Source: Bradyrhizobium archetypum (GTDB lineage: Bacteria; Pseudomonadota; Alphaproteobacteria; Rhizobiales; Xanthobacteraceae). From it: a stretch of 64,000 nucleotides of DNA. Position numbers and translations under genes: made by a program. Numbering within the stretch: the stretch's first letter is position 1; every line of letters begins with the position of its first letter. Shown here piece after piece: positions 1-8,731 of the stretch. Where the stretch lies: assembly GCF_013114835.1 (NCBI RefSeq), contig NZ_JAAVLW010000013.1:30339-94338 (forward strand). Reading direction: 5' to 3'. The notes under the pieces were generated by a model. It was not told the DNA's origin, did not search any database, and saw only the letters and a list, made by a program, of their open reading frames with translations.

Positions 1-884
1 CTGCGCTGCTGTGCCTGATTGCCTTGCCTGGCCTCGTTCACCTGGCGAGCGGTCATTGGCTTGGCATCGCCGCTCTGTTTGCACTGCTGTTCGGATGCCT
101 CCTGCTGGGCGCATCGCTGCTTGATCGCAACGTCGTCTGGATCATTACGCCGGGGGGAATCCTGATCGGCGAACAGCGTCCATTCGGAAAGCTGCACAAA
201 AGGCTGATCAGGCCCGATGAAATATCTAAGATGCATCTGCGAAGGAACAGCGGCAGATCAATTGAGTTCAGCCTGGCATTCGTGACCGCATCGGAAGATG
301 TGCTCACATCGCCCCCGCTGCCTGATGTCACCCAGGTGCACGAAACCACCGTCCGCATCGCACGGCTGCTTCGGCTTCCCGATCCCGAACCGGTCGAGAA
401 TCCGCTCGACGCCGTCAATGCCGGGATCCGACTGGGCAAGCCGGTCAACTCCAAACGGGTGCGAGGTTTCAAGGTTCTCATTGTGCTGCTCGCCGGCGCG
501 CTGAGCATTCCGTTCATCTATGCGCTCTGGAACGACAAATTGTCGCCGTTCGGGATCGCCGTTTGGTCGCTCGGCGCGATCGCTGCCTACGTGCTGCTCA
601 GATCCGTCAACCGGATGAGCGCATGCTGGATCGTCCACGATGGTGCAATCAGGATTGAACGGCTTTCGTGGAACGGCACAGAGGTGGAAATGATCGCCGG
701 CAGCGATGTCGAGGCCGTCGACGTCGAGAGCGGCGGTCGCAAGGATAGCCTTTACGTAATCACCATCCGGCTTCGCACGGGAAGGAAAATCCGCAGCCCG
801 GCGTTGGCCGGCAAGGATCAGACCCGCGCCGTGCAAGCGGAGATCGTTCGACGACTAAGATCGAATCCATCGGGTGGCGGATAG
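1..884 (+). CDS. Membrane protein of unknown function, 5' end outside the window
   Basis: The reading frame is open back to the left edge (first full codon at 3), and the upstream codons encode hydrophobic residues continuous with the first membrane segment, so the TTG at 24 is probably not the true start. The visible protein appears to repeat one plan twice: a hydrophobic stretch (about residues 10-35 and 150-195 counted from the TTG), then an 80-residue charged, beta-rich module beginning with a W-I-[IV] motif and ending in an amphipathic helix. That plan recalls bacterial PH-like membrane proteins, but this is an inference from pattern only. I do not recognise the family. It ends 147 bases before the oxidase operon and may be unrelated to it. 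Confidence 0.7.
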   Translation, partial: ALLCLIALPGLVHLASGHWLGIAALFALLFGCLLLGASLLDRNVVWIITPGGILIGEQRPFGKLHKRLIRPDEISKMHLRRNSGRSIEFSLAFVTASEDVLTSPPLPDVTQVHETTVRIARLLRLPDPEPVENPLDAVNAGIRLGKPVNSKRVRGFKVLIVLLAGALSIPFIYALWNDKLSPFGIAVWSLGAIAAYVLLRSVNRMSACWIVHDGAIRIERLSWNGTEVEMIAGSDVEAVDVESGGRKDSLYVITIRLRTGRKIRSPALAGKDQTRAVQAEIVRRLRSNPSGGG

Positions 885-1031
885 GCTTGCACGGCTGTCC
901 CACGCCGCATGCAGGTACAATCGTCACGGCGGGCGTGGTAGGATGCACGCCTGGTTCGGGCGCAAGTTTCGAGAACACTAGTTCCGCTTTCGAAAATGCC
1001 GCGCCCGGCGAAACTGCGACAGGTGGTGCCG

Positions 1032-2429
1032 ATGTTCGAAGGCTGGGATGCGGTGGTATTGGCCCGGGCGCAGTTTGCTTTCACGATGTCGTTCCATATC
1101 ATATTTCCCGCCTTTTCGATCGGGCTCGCCAGCTATCTCGCCGTGCTCGAAGCGCTGTGGCTATGGACCGGCCGCGAGGTCTATATCAACCTGTTCAATT
1201 ACTGGCTAAAAATCTTTGCGGTCGCCTTCGGCATGGGCGTGGTGTCGGGCATCGTGATGTCTTACCAGTTCGGCACCAACTGGTCGGCCTTTTCCGACAA
1301 GGTCGGACCGGTGATCGGTCCGCTGATGGCCTATGAGGTGCTGACGGCGTTTTTCCTTGAGGCAGGCTTCCTCGGCGTGATGCTGTTTGGCCTGAAGCGC
1401 GTCGGCCCGAAACTGCATTTTCTGGCGACGCTGATGGTCGCGATCGGCACGCTGATTTCGGCGTTCTGGATTCTCTCGGCCAATTCGTGGATGCAGACGC
1501 CGGCCGGCCACACCATCAATGCTGACGGCCAGTTCATTGCCGCCGACTGGCTGAAGGTGATCTTCAACCCGTCGTTTCCCTATCGTCTCGTGCACATGGT
1601 GCTGGCAGCCTATCTGACCACGGCACTGGTGGTCGGCGCGGTCGGCGCCTGGCACCTGTTGCGCGACCGCCATCTCGCCGGCCCGCGCGTGATGTTTTCG
1701 ATGGCGATGTGGATGGCGACGCTGGTGGCGCCGCTTCAAATCCTGGCGGGCGACCAGCACGGCCTCAACACGCTGGAGCATCAGCCCGTGAAGATCATGG
1801 CGATGGAAGGCCATTTTCAGAGCCACAAGGACGGCGCGCCGCTGATCCTGTTCGGCCTGCCCAACCAGAGCGCCAGCCGGGTCGACTACGCGGTCGAAGT
1901 GCCGAAGCTGGGTTCCGTGATTCTCAAGCATTCGCCGGATGCGCCGATGGCCGGCCTCGATACCGTGCCGCGCGAAAACTGGCCGCCGGTTGCGATCGCG
2001 TTCTGGTCGTTCCGGATCATGGTCGGCATGGGATTGCTGATGCTGGCGCTCGGCATGTTCAGTCTGTTGATGCGCCTGCAAGGCAAGCTCTACGATTCGC
2101 GATTGCTGCACCTGTTCGCGGTCGCAATGGCGCCTGCGGGCTTCATCGCCGTGCTCGCAGGCTGGATCACCACCGAAGTCGGGCGCCAGCCGTTCACGGT
2201 CTATGGCTTGCTGCGCACGACTGAATCCGCTTCGCCGCTGGCGGCGCCGGCGGTTGCCTCCTCGCTGATTGCCTTCATCATCGTCTATTTCGCCGTGTTC
2301 GCGGCTGGCGTGATTTATCTCTTGCGCCTGATGGCGGCGCCGCCGCATCCGGGTGAAGAGGGACCGTCTCACGAGGCGCCGATCCGCACCGCCGGCATCA
2401 CGCCCGCCACCCAGGGGGCCCCCTCATGA
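1032..2429 (+). CDS. cydA: Cytochrome bd-type ubiquinol oxidase subunit I (CydA/CioA)
   Basis: This is the haem-carrying subunit of a bd quinol oxidase in the inner membrane, which oxidises ubiquinol and reduces O2 without pumping protons. The 465-residue protein keeps the haem ligands at His22 (haem b595), His188 and Met330 within FRIMVG (haem b558), the acidic pair Glu102 and Glu110, and the GRQP motif at 384-387. The quinol-binding Q loop (about 250-315) is short, as in cyanide-insensitive CioA-type enzymes rather than the E. coli long-loop form. I chose ATG 1032, preceded by AGGTGG at 1021-1026, over an in-frame ATG at 996. The stop overlaps the next start as ATGA. No cydDC assembly genes lie nearby. 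Confidence 0.96.
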   Translation: MFEGWDAVVLARAQFAFTMSFHIIFPAFSIGLASYLAVLEALWLWTGREVYINLFNYWLKIFAVAFGMGVVSGIVMSYQFGTNWSAFSDKVGPVIGPLMAYEVLTAFFLEAGFLGVMLFGLKRVGPKLHFLATLMVAIGTLISAFWILSANSWMQTPAGHTINADGQFIAADWLKVIFNPSFPYRLVHMVLAAYLTTALVVGAVGAWHLLRDRHLAGPRVMFSMAMWMATLVAPLQILAGDQHGLNTLEHQPVKIMAMEGHFQSHKDGAPLILFGLPNQSASRVDYAVEVPKLGSVILKHSPDAPMAGLDTVPRENWPPVAIAFWSFRIMVGMGLLMLALGMFSLLMRLQGKLYDSRLLHLFAVAMAPAGFIAVLAGWITTEVGRQPFTVYGLLRTTESASPLAAPAVASSLIAFIIVYFAVFAAGVIYLLRLMAAPPHPGEEGPSHEAPIRTAGITPATQGAPS

Positions 2430-3436
2430 ATATCGCGGTCGATCTCGCCACCGTCTGGGCCTTCATCATCGCCTTTGCCGTGTTCGTCTATGTCGTGATG
2501 GACGGCTTCGACCTCGGCCTCGGCATCCTGTTTCCGTTGTTTCCGGAGAAGCACGACCGCGACGTCATCATGAATAGCGTCGCGCCGGTCTGGGACGGCA
2601 ATGAGACCTGGCTGGTGCTCGGCGGCGGCGGGCTGATGGCCGCGTTTCCGCTGGCCTATGCCGTGCTGATGCCGGCGCTCTACACGCCGATGATTGTGAT
2701 GCTGCTCGGCCTGGTGTTTCGCGGCGTCGCGTTCGAATTCCGCTGGCGCACGACCAAGGCGCAAAACCGGTGGGACATCGCCTTTTTCGGCGGATCGCTG
2801 CTGGCGACGCTGGCGCAAGGCATTGCACTCGGCGCCATCCTGCAGGGCGTGCATGTCGAGGGACGGCACTACGCCGGCGGCTGGTGGGACTGGCTGACGC
2901 CGTTCAGCATTCTGACCGGCGTATCGCTGGTGATCGGCTATTCGCTGCTTGGCGCGACCTGGCTCGTCATGAAGACGGAAGGCGAGTTGCGCGACCGCGC
3001 CTATCATCTGAGCTGGATATTTTTGCTGGCGATGCTGGGCGCGATCGGCGCGGTCAGTATCGCAACGCCATTCCTGCATGTGGAGTACACGCATCGCTGG
3101 TTCGCCTGGCCGAACGTCCTCCTGACCGCGCAGGTGCCGATCACGGTGGCCGTGATCACCGTGCTCTTGCTGCGCAGCCTCGCCAACAAATATGATTACC
3201 AGCCGTTCTTCCTGGCGCTGGCGTTGTTTGCGCTCTCCTATGCTGGCCTCGGCATCAGCATGTATCCCTACATCGTGCCGCAGAGCATCACGATCTGGCA
3301 GGCGGCGGCGCCGGCCAACAGCCAGCTCTTCATGCTGTTCGGCGTCGCGGTGCTGATCCCGCTGATCCTCGGCTATACCGCCTGGGCCTATTGGGTATTC
3401 CGCGGCAAGGTCAAACCCGAGAGCGGATATCATTGA
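2426..3436 (+). CDS. cydB: Cytochrome bd-type ubiquinol oxidase subunit II (CydB/CioB)
   Basis: This is the second large membrane subunit of the bd oxidase and pairs with the upstream gene. The protein has 336 residues, many hydrophobic helices, and the family motifs MDGFDLGLG (25-33) and WDGNETWL (56-63), which include the conserved acidic residues. Length is normal for the family. It starts inside the cydA stop codon (ATGA overlap), so translation is probably coupled. It also shares four bases with the small DUF2474-type gene that follows. Taken together the three genes form a complete CIO-type operon. Confidence 0.96.
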   Translation: MNIAVDLATVWAFIIAFAVFVYVVMDGFDLGLGILFPLFPEKHDRDVIMNSVAPVWDGNETWLVLGGGGLMAAFPLAYAVLMPALYTPMIVMLLGLVFRGVAFEFRWRTTKAQNRWDIAFFGGSLLATLAQGIALGAILQGVHVEGRHYAGGWWDWLTPFSILTGVSLVIGYSLLGATWLVMKTEGELRDRAYHLSWIFLLAMLGAIGAVSIATPFLHVEYTHRWFAWPNVLLTAQVPITVAVITVLLLRSLANKYDYQPFFLALALFALSYAGLGISMYPYIVPQSITIWQAAAPANSQLFMLFGVAVLIPLILGYTAWAYWVFRGKVKPESGYH

Positions 3437-3564
3437 AACCAAACGAGCCGCCCCCTCGCCCTCTCATGCAGCGCCTGCTGTGGTTCGTCGCGCTCTGGCT
3501 CGGCGGCGTCGGCACCGTTGCGCTGATTTCGTTTTTGCTGCGGCTGTGGATTGCGCCGAAATGA
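3433..3564 (+). CDS. Small DUF2474/CydX-like membrane peptide of the bd oxidase
   Basis: A TTG-initiated frame of 43 codons starts within the cydB stop (TTGA overlap) and ends in TGA at 3562-3564. The peptide has a short proline-rich hydrophilic start and one membrane helix with LWFVALWLGGVGTVALI, then a basic end (LRLWIAPK). Single-helix peptides of this size directly after cioB/cydB belong to the DUF2474 or CydX/CydS group, which in studied bd oxidases stabilise the haem environment. An in-frame ATG at 3466 would give 32 residues and cannot be excluded as the start. Assignment rests on position and the hydrophobic pattern. Confidence 0.75.
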   Translation: MKPNEPPPRPLMQRLLWFVALWLGGVGTVALISFLLRLWIAPK

Positions 3565-3717
3565 GGCAGCTCAAGTCCCATGAATATGGCGTCGCACGGA
3601 AATAGAAGATATTTCAGTGGGGTAACAACCTCGTTCGCCCTAAACTTGCCATCAAGCTAGCCCTGAGATTTTATGGTTCCGCTGATTTGGCCAATGCGCC
3701 GCAAGGAGATTTCTGCG

Positions 3718-4317
3718 ATGAAAAAATTTCGTCACCTGATCTGGATGTTGATCGCCACGGGCGGTCTGATCCTTTCGGTCTCGCAGAGCCAGGCGCAGTT
3801 GCGCCAGCCGGATGTCGGCGACCAGCCCGGGCTGCTTCCCGATGAGTCCGTCGAACTCGATCCGCAATTCAGGAAGACCGCGGTGCTCTATCGCACCAGC
3901 GAACCGCCGGGCACCATCATCATCTCCACGCAGGACCGCCATCTCTATCTGGTGCAGGGCAACGGCCGCGCGCTGCGATACGGCATCGGCGTCGGCCGCG
4001 AGGGATTCCAGTGGCAGGGACTCGTGAACATCACGCGCAAGGCAGAGTGGCCGGACTGGACGCCGCCGCCGGAGATGATCGCGCGCCAGCCCTATCTGCC
4101 GCGCTTCATGGCGGGAGGCCCCGGCAATCCGCTCGGCGCCCGCGCCATGTATCTCGGCACCACCGTCTACCGCATCCACGGCACCAACCGGCCCGACACC
4201 ATCGGCACCGCCGTGTCTTCGGGCTGCTTCCGGCTCGTCAATGCCGACGTTACCGATCTCTACGAGCGCGTCCCGGTCGGCACCAAGGTGATCATCCGCC
4301 AGAAGCCTGAACTGTAA
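3718..4317 (+). CDS. L,D-transpeptidase of the ErfK/YbiS/YkuD family, periplasmic
   Basis: The predicted enzyme makes 3-3 cross-links in peptidoglycan or attaches proteins to it. After a signal peptide (about 1-27, ending AQA) it has a YkuD catalytic domain with the split signature His154 ... Ser168-x-Cys170-x-Arg172; Cys170 is the nucleophile. Length is 199 residues, typical of the compact rhizobial family. The ATG at 3718 has AAGGAG at 3702-3707, so I prefer it to the in-frame ATG at 3673. It stands alone between the oxidase operon and a solute-binding protein gene, both on the same strand but with gaps of 153 and 57 bases. Confidence 0.92.
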   Translation: MKKFRHLIWMLIATGGLILSVSQSQAQLRQPDVGDQPGLLPDESVELDPQFRKTAVLYRTSEPPGTIIISTQDRHLYLVQGNGRALRYGIGVGREGFQWQGLVNITRKAEWPDWTPPPEMIARQPYLPRFMAGGPGNPLGARAMYLGTTVYRIHGTNRPDTIGTAVSSGCFRLVNADVTDLYERVPVGTKVIIRQKPEL

Positions 4318-4374
4318 TCCCCGCCGCTGTCTCTTCAGACGCTCCATTCCCTCCTGAAATTGGCGAGTTAAATA

Positions 4375-5415
4375 ATGCTACGGACATTTCGAGGCGGCCT
4401 GCTCATCGGGCTGGCGGTCGCAATCGCGGTCGCGGCCGCTGCAATCACCTACGAGCGTTACGACACCAAGACCTTGAAGCGCACCATCCGCCGCGGCGAG
4501 GTGCTGTGCGGCGTCAACAAGGGCCTGCCCGGCTTCTCGATCCCCGACGACAAGGGTGATTGGACCGGCTTCGACGTCGATTTCTGCCGCGCGGTGGCCT
4601 CGGCGATCTTCGACGACCCCAAGAAGGCGAAATTTGTTCCGCTCGACGCCAGCGAGCGCTTCAAGGAATTGCAGAGCCGCAAGGTCGACATCCTCTCCCG
4701 CAACTCGACCTGGAGCATGTCGCGCGAGACCAACTACGATCTCTATTTCCCGGCGGTTGCCTATTATGACGGCCAGGGCTTCATGCTGCCGCGCTCGCGC
4801 AACATCGATTCGGCGCTCGATCTCAACAATAGCAAGGTTTGCGTGCAGGAGGGGACGACGACGGCGCTCAACGTCGCCGACCATTTCCGCACCAACAACA
4901 TGAAATATACCGAAGTGAAGTTTCCCAAGCTGGAAGACGTGCTCAAGGCCTATGAAGGCGGCAAGTGCGACACCTTCAGCGCCGACGTCTCCCAGCTATA
5001 CGCGCTCCGCCTGAACCTGATCCAGCCGAGCGACCATGTCATCCTGCCCGACGTCATTTCCAAGGAGCCGCTTGCGCCGGTGGTGCGCCAGCGCGACGAC
5101 GACTGGATGATGATCGTGAAGTGGACGCTGTATGCGATGATCAATGCCGAGGAGCTCGGCATCACGTCGAAGAACATCGACGAGGCGCTGAAATCGAAGA
5201 AGCCCGACGTGATGCGCCTGGTCGGCACGGACGGCACCTACGGCGAAGACCTCGGCCTGCCCAAGGACTGGGCTGCCCGCATCATCCGCCATGTCGGCAA
5301 TTACGGCGAGGTCTACGAGCGCAATGTCGGCGAAGGATCGAAACTGAAGATTCCGCGCGGGCTCAACTCGCTGTGGAGCAACGGCGGCATTCAGTACGCG
5401 CCGCCGATACGGTAA
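4375..5415 (+). CDS. Amino-acid ABC transporter substrate-binding protein (AapJ-like), orphan
   Basis: The product is a periplasmic family 3 solute-binding protein of 346 residues with an N-terminal membrane or signal segment (about 5-24). The segment GFDVDFCRAVA and the downstream block RKVDILSRNSTWSMSR match the general L-amino-acid binding proteins of the AapJ/BztA type. No permease or ATPase gene is adjacent, so it must either serve a transporter encoded elsewhere or act as a receptor. The gene is followed immediately by a palindromic repeat that may end transcription. The specific ligand cannot be told from the sequence. Confidence 0.9.
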   Translation: MLRTFRGGLLIGLAVAIAVAAAAITYERYDTKTLKRTIRRGEVLCGVNKGLPGFSIPDDKGDWTGFDVDFCRAVASAIFDDPKKAKFVPLDASERFKELQSRKVDILSRNSTWSMSRETNYDLYFPAVAYYDGQGFMLPRSRNIDSALDLNNSKVCVQEGTTTALNVADHFRTNNMKYTEVKFPKLEDVLKAYEGGKCDTFSADVSQLYALRLNLIQPSDHVILPDVISKEPLAPVVRQRDDDWMMIVKWTLYAMINAEELGITSKNIDEALKSKKPDVMRLVGTDGTYGEDLGLPKDWAARIIRHVGNYGEVYERNVGEGSKLKIPRGLNSLWSNGGIQYAPPIR

Positions 5416-5425
5416 GTCTCTCCGC

Positions 5426-5508
5426 CGTCATTGCGAGGAGCGAAGCGACGAAGCAATCCATGCTTCCCGAGCGGGACTATGGATTGCTTCGCTTCGCTCG
5501 CAATGACG
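5426..5508 (+). repeat. Palindromic intergenic repeat, family B (copy 1)
   Basis: The outer arms CGTCATTGCGAGGAGCGAAG and CTTCGCTCGCAATGACG are reverse complements, as are the inner GAAGCAATCCA and TGGATTGCTTC, so the element folds into a long stem. The same unit recurs at 55314-55396 and half of it at 20435-20457. It sits between two convergent genes and could act as a bidirectional terminator. Confidence 0.9.
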
Positions 5509-5533
5509 AGGAAACAGCCCGTCCGAACAACAA

Positions 5534-6673
5534 TCAATACCCCTTCATCCGCGCCAACTGCTCCGCGTGGTAGTTGCTGTCGCCGAACAATTCCTGGCAC
5601 ACCCGCGCGCGCTTCATGAAGAAGCCAATGTCGAACTGGTCGGTCATGCCCATGCCGCCATGCATCTGCACGCCTTCCTGCACCGCCAGCGTCGCCGTGG
5701 TGCCGGCGCGTGCTTTGGCGACCGCGACCGCCGCGCTGGCGTGATCGAAATCGCCATCGAGGGCCTGCAGCGCCTTCAGGACGGCCGCGCGGGTGATCTC
5801 GATGTCGATGTAGAGCTGCGCGGCACGGTGCTGCAGCGCCTGGAACTCGCCGATCAATTTGCCGAACTGCTTGCGCTCCTTCAGGTACGTCACGGTGCGG
5901 CCGAATACCTCTTCGCTCAGCCCCACCATTTCAGAGGCCACTGCGCCGCGGCCGATATTGAGCACGCCTTCGAGCAGCGCCCATCCCTGATCGACTTCGC
6001 CGAGCACCTGATCGGCATTGATCTCGACATTGCTGAACTCGACCCGCGCGGCGTTATGGGCGTCGACCATCACGGTGCGTTCGACCGCGACGCCCTTGGC
6101 CTTTGGATCCACCAGGAACAGCGTCAGGCCGTTGCGCTCGCCGGGCGCGCCGCCGGTGCGGCCGGCGACGATCAGGAGATCGGCGGTATGGCCGTCGACC
6201 ACGAGGGCCTTGGCGCCGCTGAGCTTGAAACCATTGCCCGAGCGCATCGCCTGCAATTTGGTCTGCAGCGGACGATGTTTTGCGCCCTCGTCGATCGCGA
6301 GTGCCGCCAGCAGCGATCCATCCGCGATCTTCGGCAGATGCGCCGATTTCTGCGCCTCGCTGCCGCCGCGCGACAGCGCCGATGCCGCCAGCACCGCAGT
6401 CGACAGAAACGGCGACGGCATCAGGGTGCGGCCGATCTCCTCCATCACCACGCCGGCCTCAACGCAGCCAAGCCCGCTGCCGCCGAAATTCTCCGGCACC
6501 AGCAAACCGGAAAAGCCCATCTCGGCAAAGGTCTTCCAGAGCTCGCGGGAGAATCCTGTTTCGTCCTTGCTATCGCGCAAATGGCGCAGATGCGACACCG
6601 GCGCCTTGTCGCTGATAAGGCCCCGCGCGCTGTCGCGCAGCATGGATTGTTCTTCGGTGAGGACGAGTGCCAT
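5534..6673 (-). CDS. Acyl-CoA dehydrogenase family protein, probable non-catalytic partner subunit
   Basis: This is an FAD-dependent acyl-CoA dehydrogenase fold of 379 residues. The C-terminal region holds QMHGGMGMTDQFDIGFFMKR, as in the smaller subunits of heteromeric enzymes. The place where classical enzymes carry the catalytic Glu in a YEGTS motif reads LFGDSNYHAEQ here, so that Glu appears absent. The neighbouring gene at 6825-8009 keeps an IEGGTSEV motif; the two may form an alpha-beta complex like those of pimelate and steroid degradation. The start at 6673 begins MALVLTEEQ, the usual N-terminus; a longer in-frame start exists at 6721. Confidence 0.88.
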   Translation of the reverse strand: MALVLTEEQSMLRDSARGLISDKAPVSHLRHLRDSKDETGFSRELWKTFAEMGFSGLLVPENFGGSGLGCVEAGVVMEEIGRTLMPSPFLSTAVLAASALSRGGSEAQKSAHLPKIADGSLLAALAIDEGAKHRPLQTKLQAMRSGNGFKLSGAKALVVDGHTADLLIVAGRTGGAPGERNGLTLFLVDPKAKGVAVERTVMVDAHNAARVEFSNVEINADQVLGEVDQGWALLEGVLNIGRGAVASEMVGLSEEVFGRTVTYLKERKQFGKLIGEFQALQHRAAQLYIDIEITRAAVLKALQALDGDFDHASAAVAVAKARAGTTATLAVQEGVQMHGGMGMTDQFDIGFFMKRARVCQELFGDSNYHAEQLARMKGY

Positions 6674-6716
6674 GGAGGTGCTTCCGGTTTGAAAGGTAAC
6701 ACGTGATTTTTGAGGC

Positions 6717-6815
6717 GTCATTCCGGGGCGATGCGAAAGCCTCGAACTATAGTGCGCCAGTGCGCACCTGAGAATCTCGTTCCGGGTCCGACGCTTCGCG
6801 CCGCCCCGGAACGAC
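6717..6815 (+). repeat. Palindromic intergenic repeat, family A (copy 1)
   Basis: It opens GTCATTCCGGGGCGATGCG and closes with CGCCCCGGAACGAC, with the internal TGCGCACCTGAGAATCTCG shared with the copies at 9367 and 57243. It lies between the two acyl-CoA dehydrogenase genes, both on the minus strand, and might attenuate expression of the downstream one. Confidence 0.88.
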
Positions 6816-6824
6816 GGAATTTGC

Positions 6825-8009
6825 TCACGCCCCCGGCAGATCGAGGATGCGCTTGGCGACGATGCCGAGCATCACCTCCGATGTGCCGCCTTCGATCGAG
6901 TTGGCCTTGGTGCGCAGCCAGGCGCGTGGGCGGGCGCCGCCGCGGGAGCGCTCGCTTTCCCATTCCAGCGCATCGATGCCGCCGGCCGACATCAAGATCT
7001 CGTGGCGGCGCTTGTTGAGCTCGGTGCCGTAATATTTCATCGCCGAAGAGAACGCCGGATGCGATTGCCCGGCTTTCGCGAGATCAACGGCGCGCTCGGC
7101 CACGGCCGCAAACGCCGCCTCGTCGATGTCGAACGCCGCGATCTGGCTGCGCAGCACGGCATCGTCGAGCCGGCCGGAATCATCGCTCCCGACGGAGTCG
7201 GCGGCAACTTGTCCGAGCGGACGGCCGATACCGCGCTCTCCAGTGCCCGAGATCATCGCGCGCTCGTGCTGCAGCAGATATTTTGCAACATCCCAGCCGC
7301 GGTTGACCTGCCCGACCACATTGGATTTCGGCACGCGTACATTGTCGAAGAAGGTTTCGCAGAACGGCGAATAGCCCGAGATCAGGAGGATCGGCTTGGT
7401 GGAGACGCCCTTTGAGGCCATGTCGAACAGGATGAAGCTGATGCCGTCATGCTTCTTTGCGGTCGGATCGGTACGCACCAGGCAGAAGATCCAATCGGCA
7501 TAGTTCGCATAGGACGTCCAGATCTTCTGGCCATTGATGATGTAGTCGTCGCCATCGCTCTCGGCGCGGGTCTGCAGCGAAGCGAGGTCCGATCCGGCGT
7601 TCGGCTCCGAATAGCCCTGACACCAGCGGATCAGGCCGGCAGCAATCTTCGGCAGATGCTCCTTCTTCTGCGCCTCAGTGCCGTATTTCAGCAGCGCCGG
7701 CCCGAGCATCCAGATGCCGAAGCTGGACAGCGGCGAGCGCGCGCCCATTGCCGCCATTTCCTCGCGCAGCACCTTGTGCTCCGCGGGCGAAAGGCCGCCG
7801 CCGCCATATTCCTTCGGCCAGTCCGGCACGGTCCAGCCCTTGTCGCGCATCCGCTCGAACCAGACGCGCTGCGGCTCGGATGAAAATTTGGCGTTGCGTC
7901 CGCCCCAATAGGTATCGCTCTCCGAGGTCATGGGGCGCCGCATTTCCGGCGGGCAATTCGTCTCCAGCCACGCGCGGGTTTCACGGCGGAAGGTTTCCAG
8001 ATCGGACAT
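6825..8009 (-). CDS. Acyl-CoA dehydrogenase, probable catalytic subunit of a heteromer
   Basis: The 394-residue protein carries the acyl-CoA dehydrogenase domains in order: helical N-terminal domain (DWPKEYGGGGLS), middle beta domain (YSEPNAGSDLASLQT, DDYIINGQKIWTSYA) and C-terminal helical domain ending SIEGGTSEVMLGIVAKRIL. The Glu in IEGGTSEV occupies the position of the classical catalytic base. It is transcribed ahead of the family member at 5534-6673, which lacks that Glu. The substrate is unknown; CoA esters of dicarboxylic, alicyclic or steroid-derived acids are plausible for paired genes. The start at 8009 gives MSDLETFRRETR; ATG 8024 is an alternative. Confidence 0.9.
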   Translation of the reverse strand: MSDLETFRRETRAWLETNCPPEMRRPMTSESDTYWGGRNAKFSSEPQRVWFERMRDKGWTVPDWPKEYGGGGLSPAEHKVLREEMAAMGARSPLSSFGIWMLGPALLKYGTEAQKKEHLPKIAAGLIRWCQGYSEPNAGSDLASLQTRAESDGDDYIINGQKIWTSYANYADWIFCLVRTDPTAKKHDGISFILFDMASKGVSTKPILLISGYSPFCETFFDNVRVPKSNVVGQVNRGWDVAKYLLQHERAMISGTGERGIGRPLGQVAADSVGSDDSGRLDDAVLRSQIAAFDIDEAAFAAVAERAVDLAKAGQSHPAFSSAMKYYGTELNKRRHEILMSAGGIDALEWESERSRGGARPRAWLRTKANSIEGGTSEVMLGIVAKRILDLPGA

Positions 8010-8170
8010 ATCAGGCGTTTCCATGTGGGATGTCACAGGTGACCTTAGCCCTCGCGTTGCGGAATTCAATATATGTCTGACGTCAGCTCATGCCCTAGAC
8101 GCGGTGGCCTTGGCACCCGATCGGGTGTATGCGCAACGGCGTAACAATTGAAAAACAAGAGGAAACGGGC

Positions 8171-8716
8171 ATGCGGCTGAAATTGCTTTCGCCTGGCGAA
8201 ATGAGCGCCGACCAGAAAGAAGTCTATGACGAGGCCATCGCAGGAAAACGCGGTGCGCCGCCGGCGCCGATGATGGCCTGGCTCAACAGCCCGGAGATGG
8301 CGCGGCACGCCACGCGGCTTGGCGAGCAGCTCCGTTTCAACACGATCTTTCCGGCAAAGCTTTCCGAGATCGCGATCCTCGTCACCGCACGGCACTGGAC
8401 CTCGCATTACGAATGGTATGCGCACAAGCGCCTGGCGCTGAAGGGTGGCATGGACCCTGACATCATCGAGGACATCAGAGATCGCCGTACGCCGACCTTT
8501 GACGATCCCAAGGGCAAGATGATCTACGATCTCGCCAAGTCGCTGCACGAGGGCCACGGCGTGTCGCAGGCGCTGTACGACGAGGCGGTGAAAATGCTTA
8601 CGGTGCGCGGCGTCGTCGAAGTGATCGGGCTGTGCGGCTATTACACGATGGTGTCAATGACGCTGAACACGTTTGAATTCGGACTGCCGGAGGGCGAGGT
8701 GTCCGATCTTGCGTAA
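8171..8716 (+). CDS. Carboxymuconolactone decarboxylase-like (AhpD-fold) protein
   Basis: The 181-residue protein fits the carboxymuconolactone decarboxylase family, with the helical core SEIAILVTARHWTSHYEWYA and a second conserved segment VVEVIGLCGYYTMV. The CxxxH redox pair of AhpD-type members is not seen; the equivalent region reads HWTSHYEWYAH. It is therefore more likely a decarboxylase-like or non-redox member. It is divergent from the acyl-CoA dehydrogenase gene at 6825-8009, a frequent arrangement in catabolic loci. The start at 8171 follows GAGGAAA and is preferred to ATG 8129. Confidence 0.85.
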   Translation: MRLKLLSPGEMSADQKEVYDEAIAGKRGAPPAPMMAWLNSPEMARHATRLGEQLRFNTIFPAKLSEIAILVTARHWTSHYEWYAHKRLALKGGMDPDIIEDIRDRRTPTFDDPKGKMIYDLAKSLHEGHGVSQALYDEAVKMLTVRGVVEVIGLCGYYTMVSMTLNTFEFGLPEGEVSDLA

Positions 8717-8731
8717 CGAGAATCCGCGCCT

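Noticed and set aside
887..1336. Plus-strand frame before and overlapping cydA
   Set aside because: It is in a different frame from cydA, has no motif, and overlaps the conserved start of cydA.
1206..3442. Long minus-strand frames opposite cydA and cydB
   Set aside because: They read as His/Arg/Gln-rich noise over membrane-protein genes with exact family motifs.
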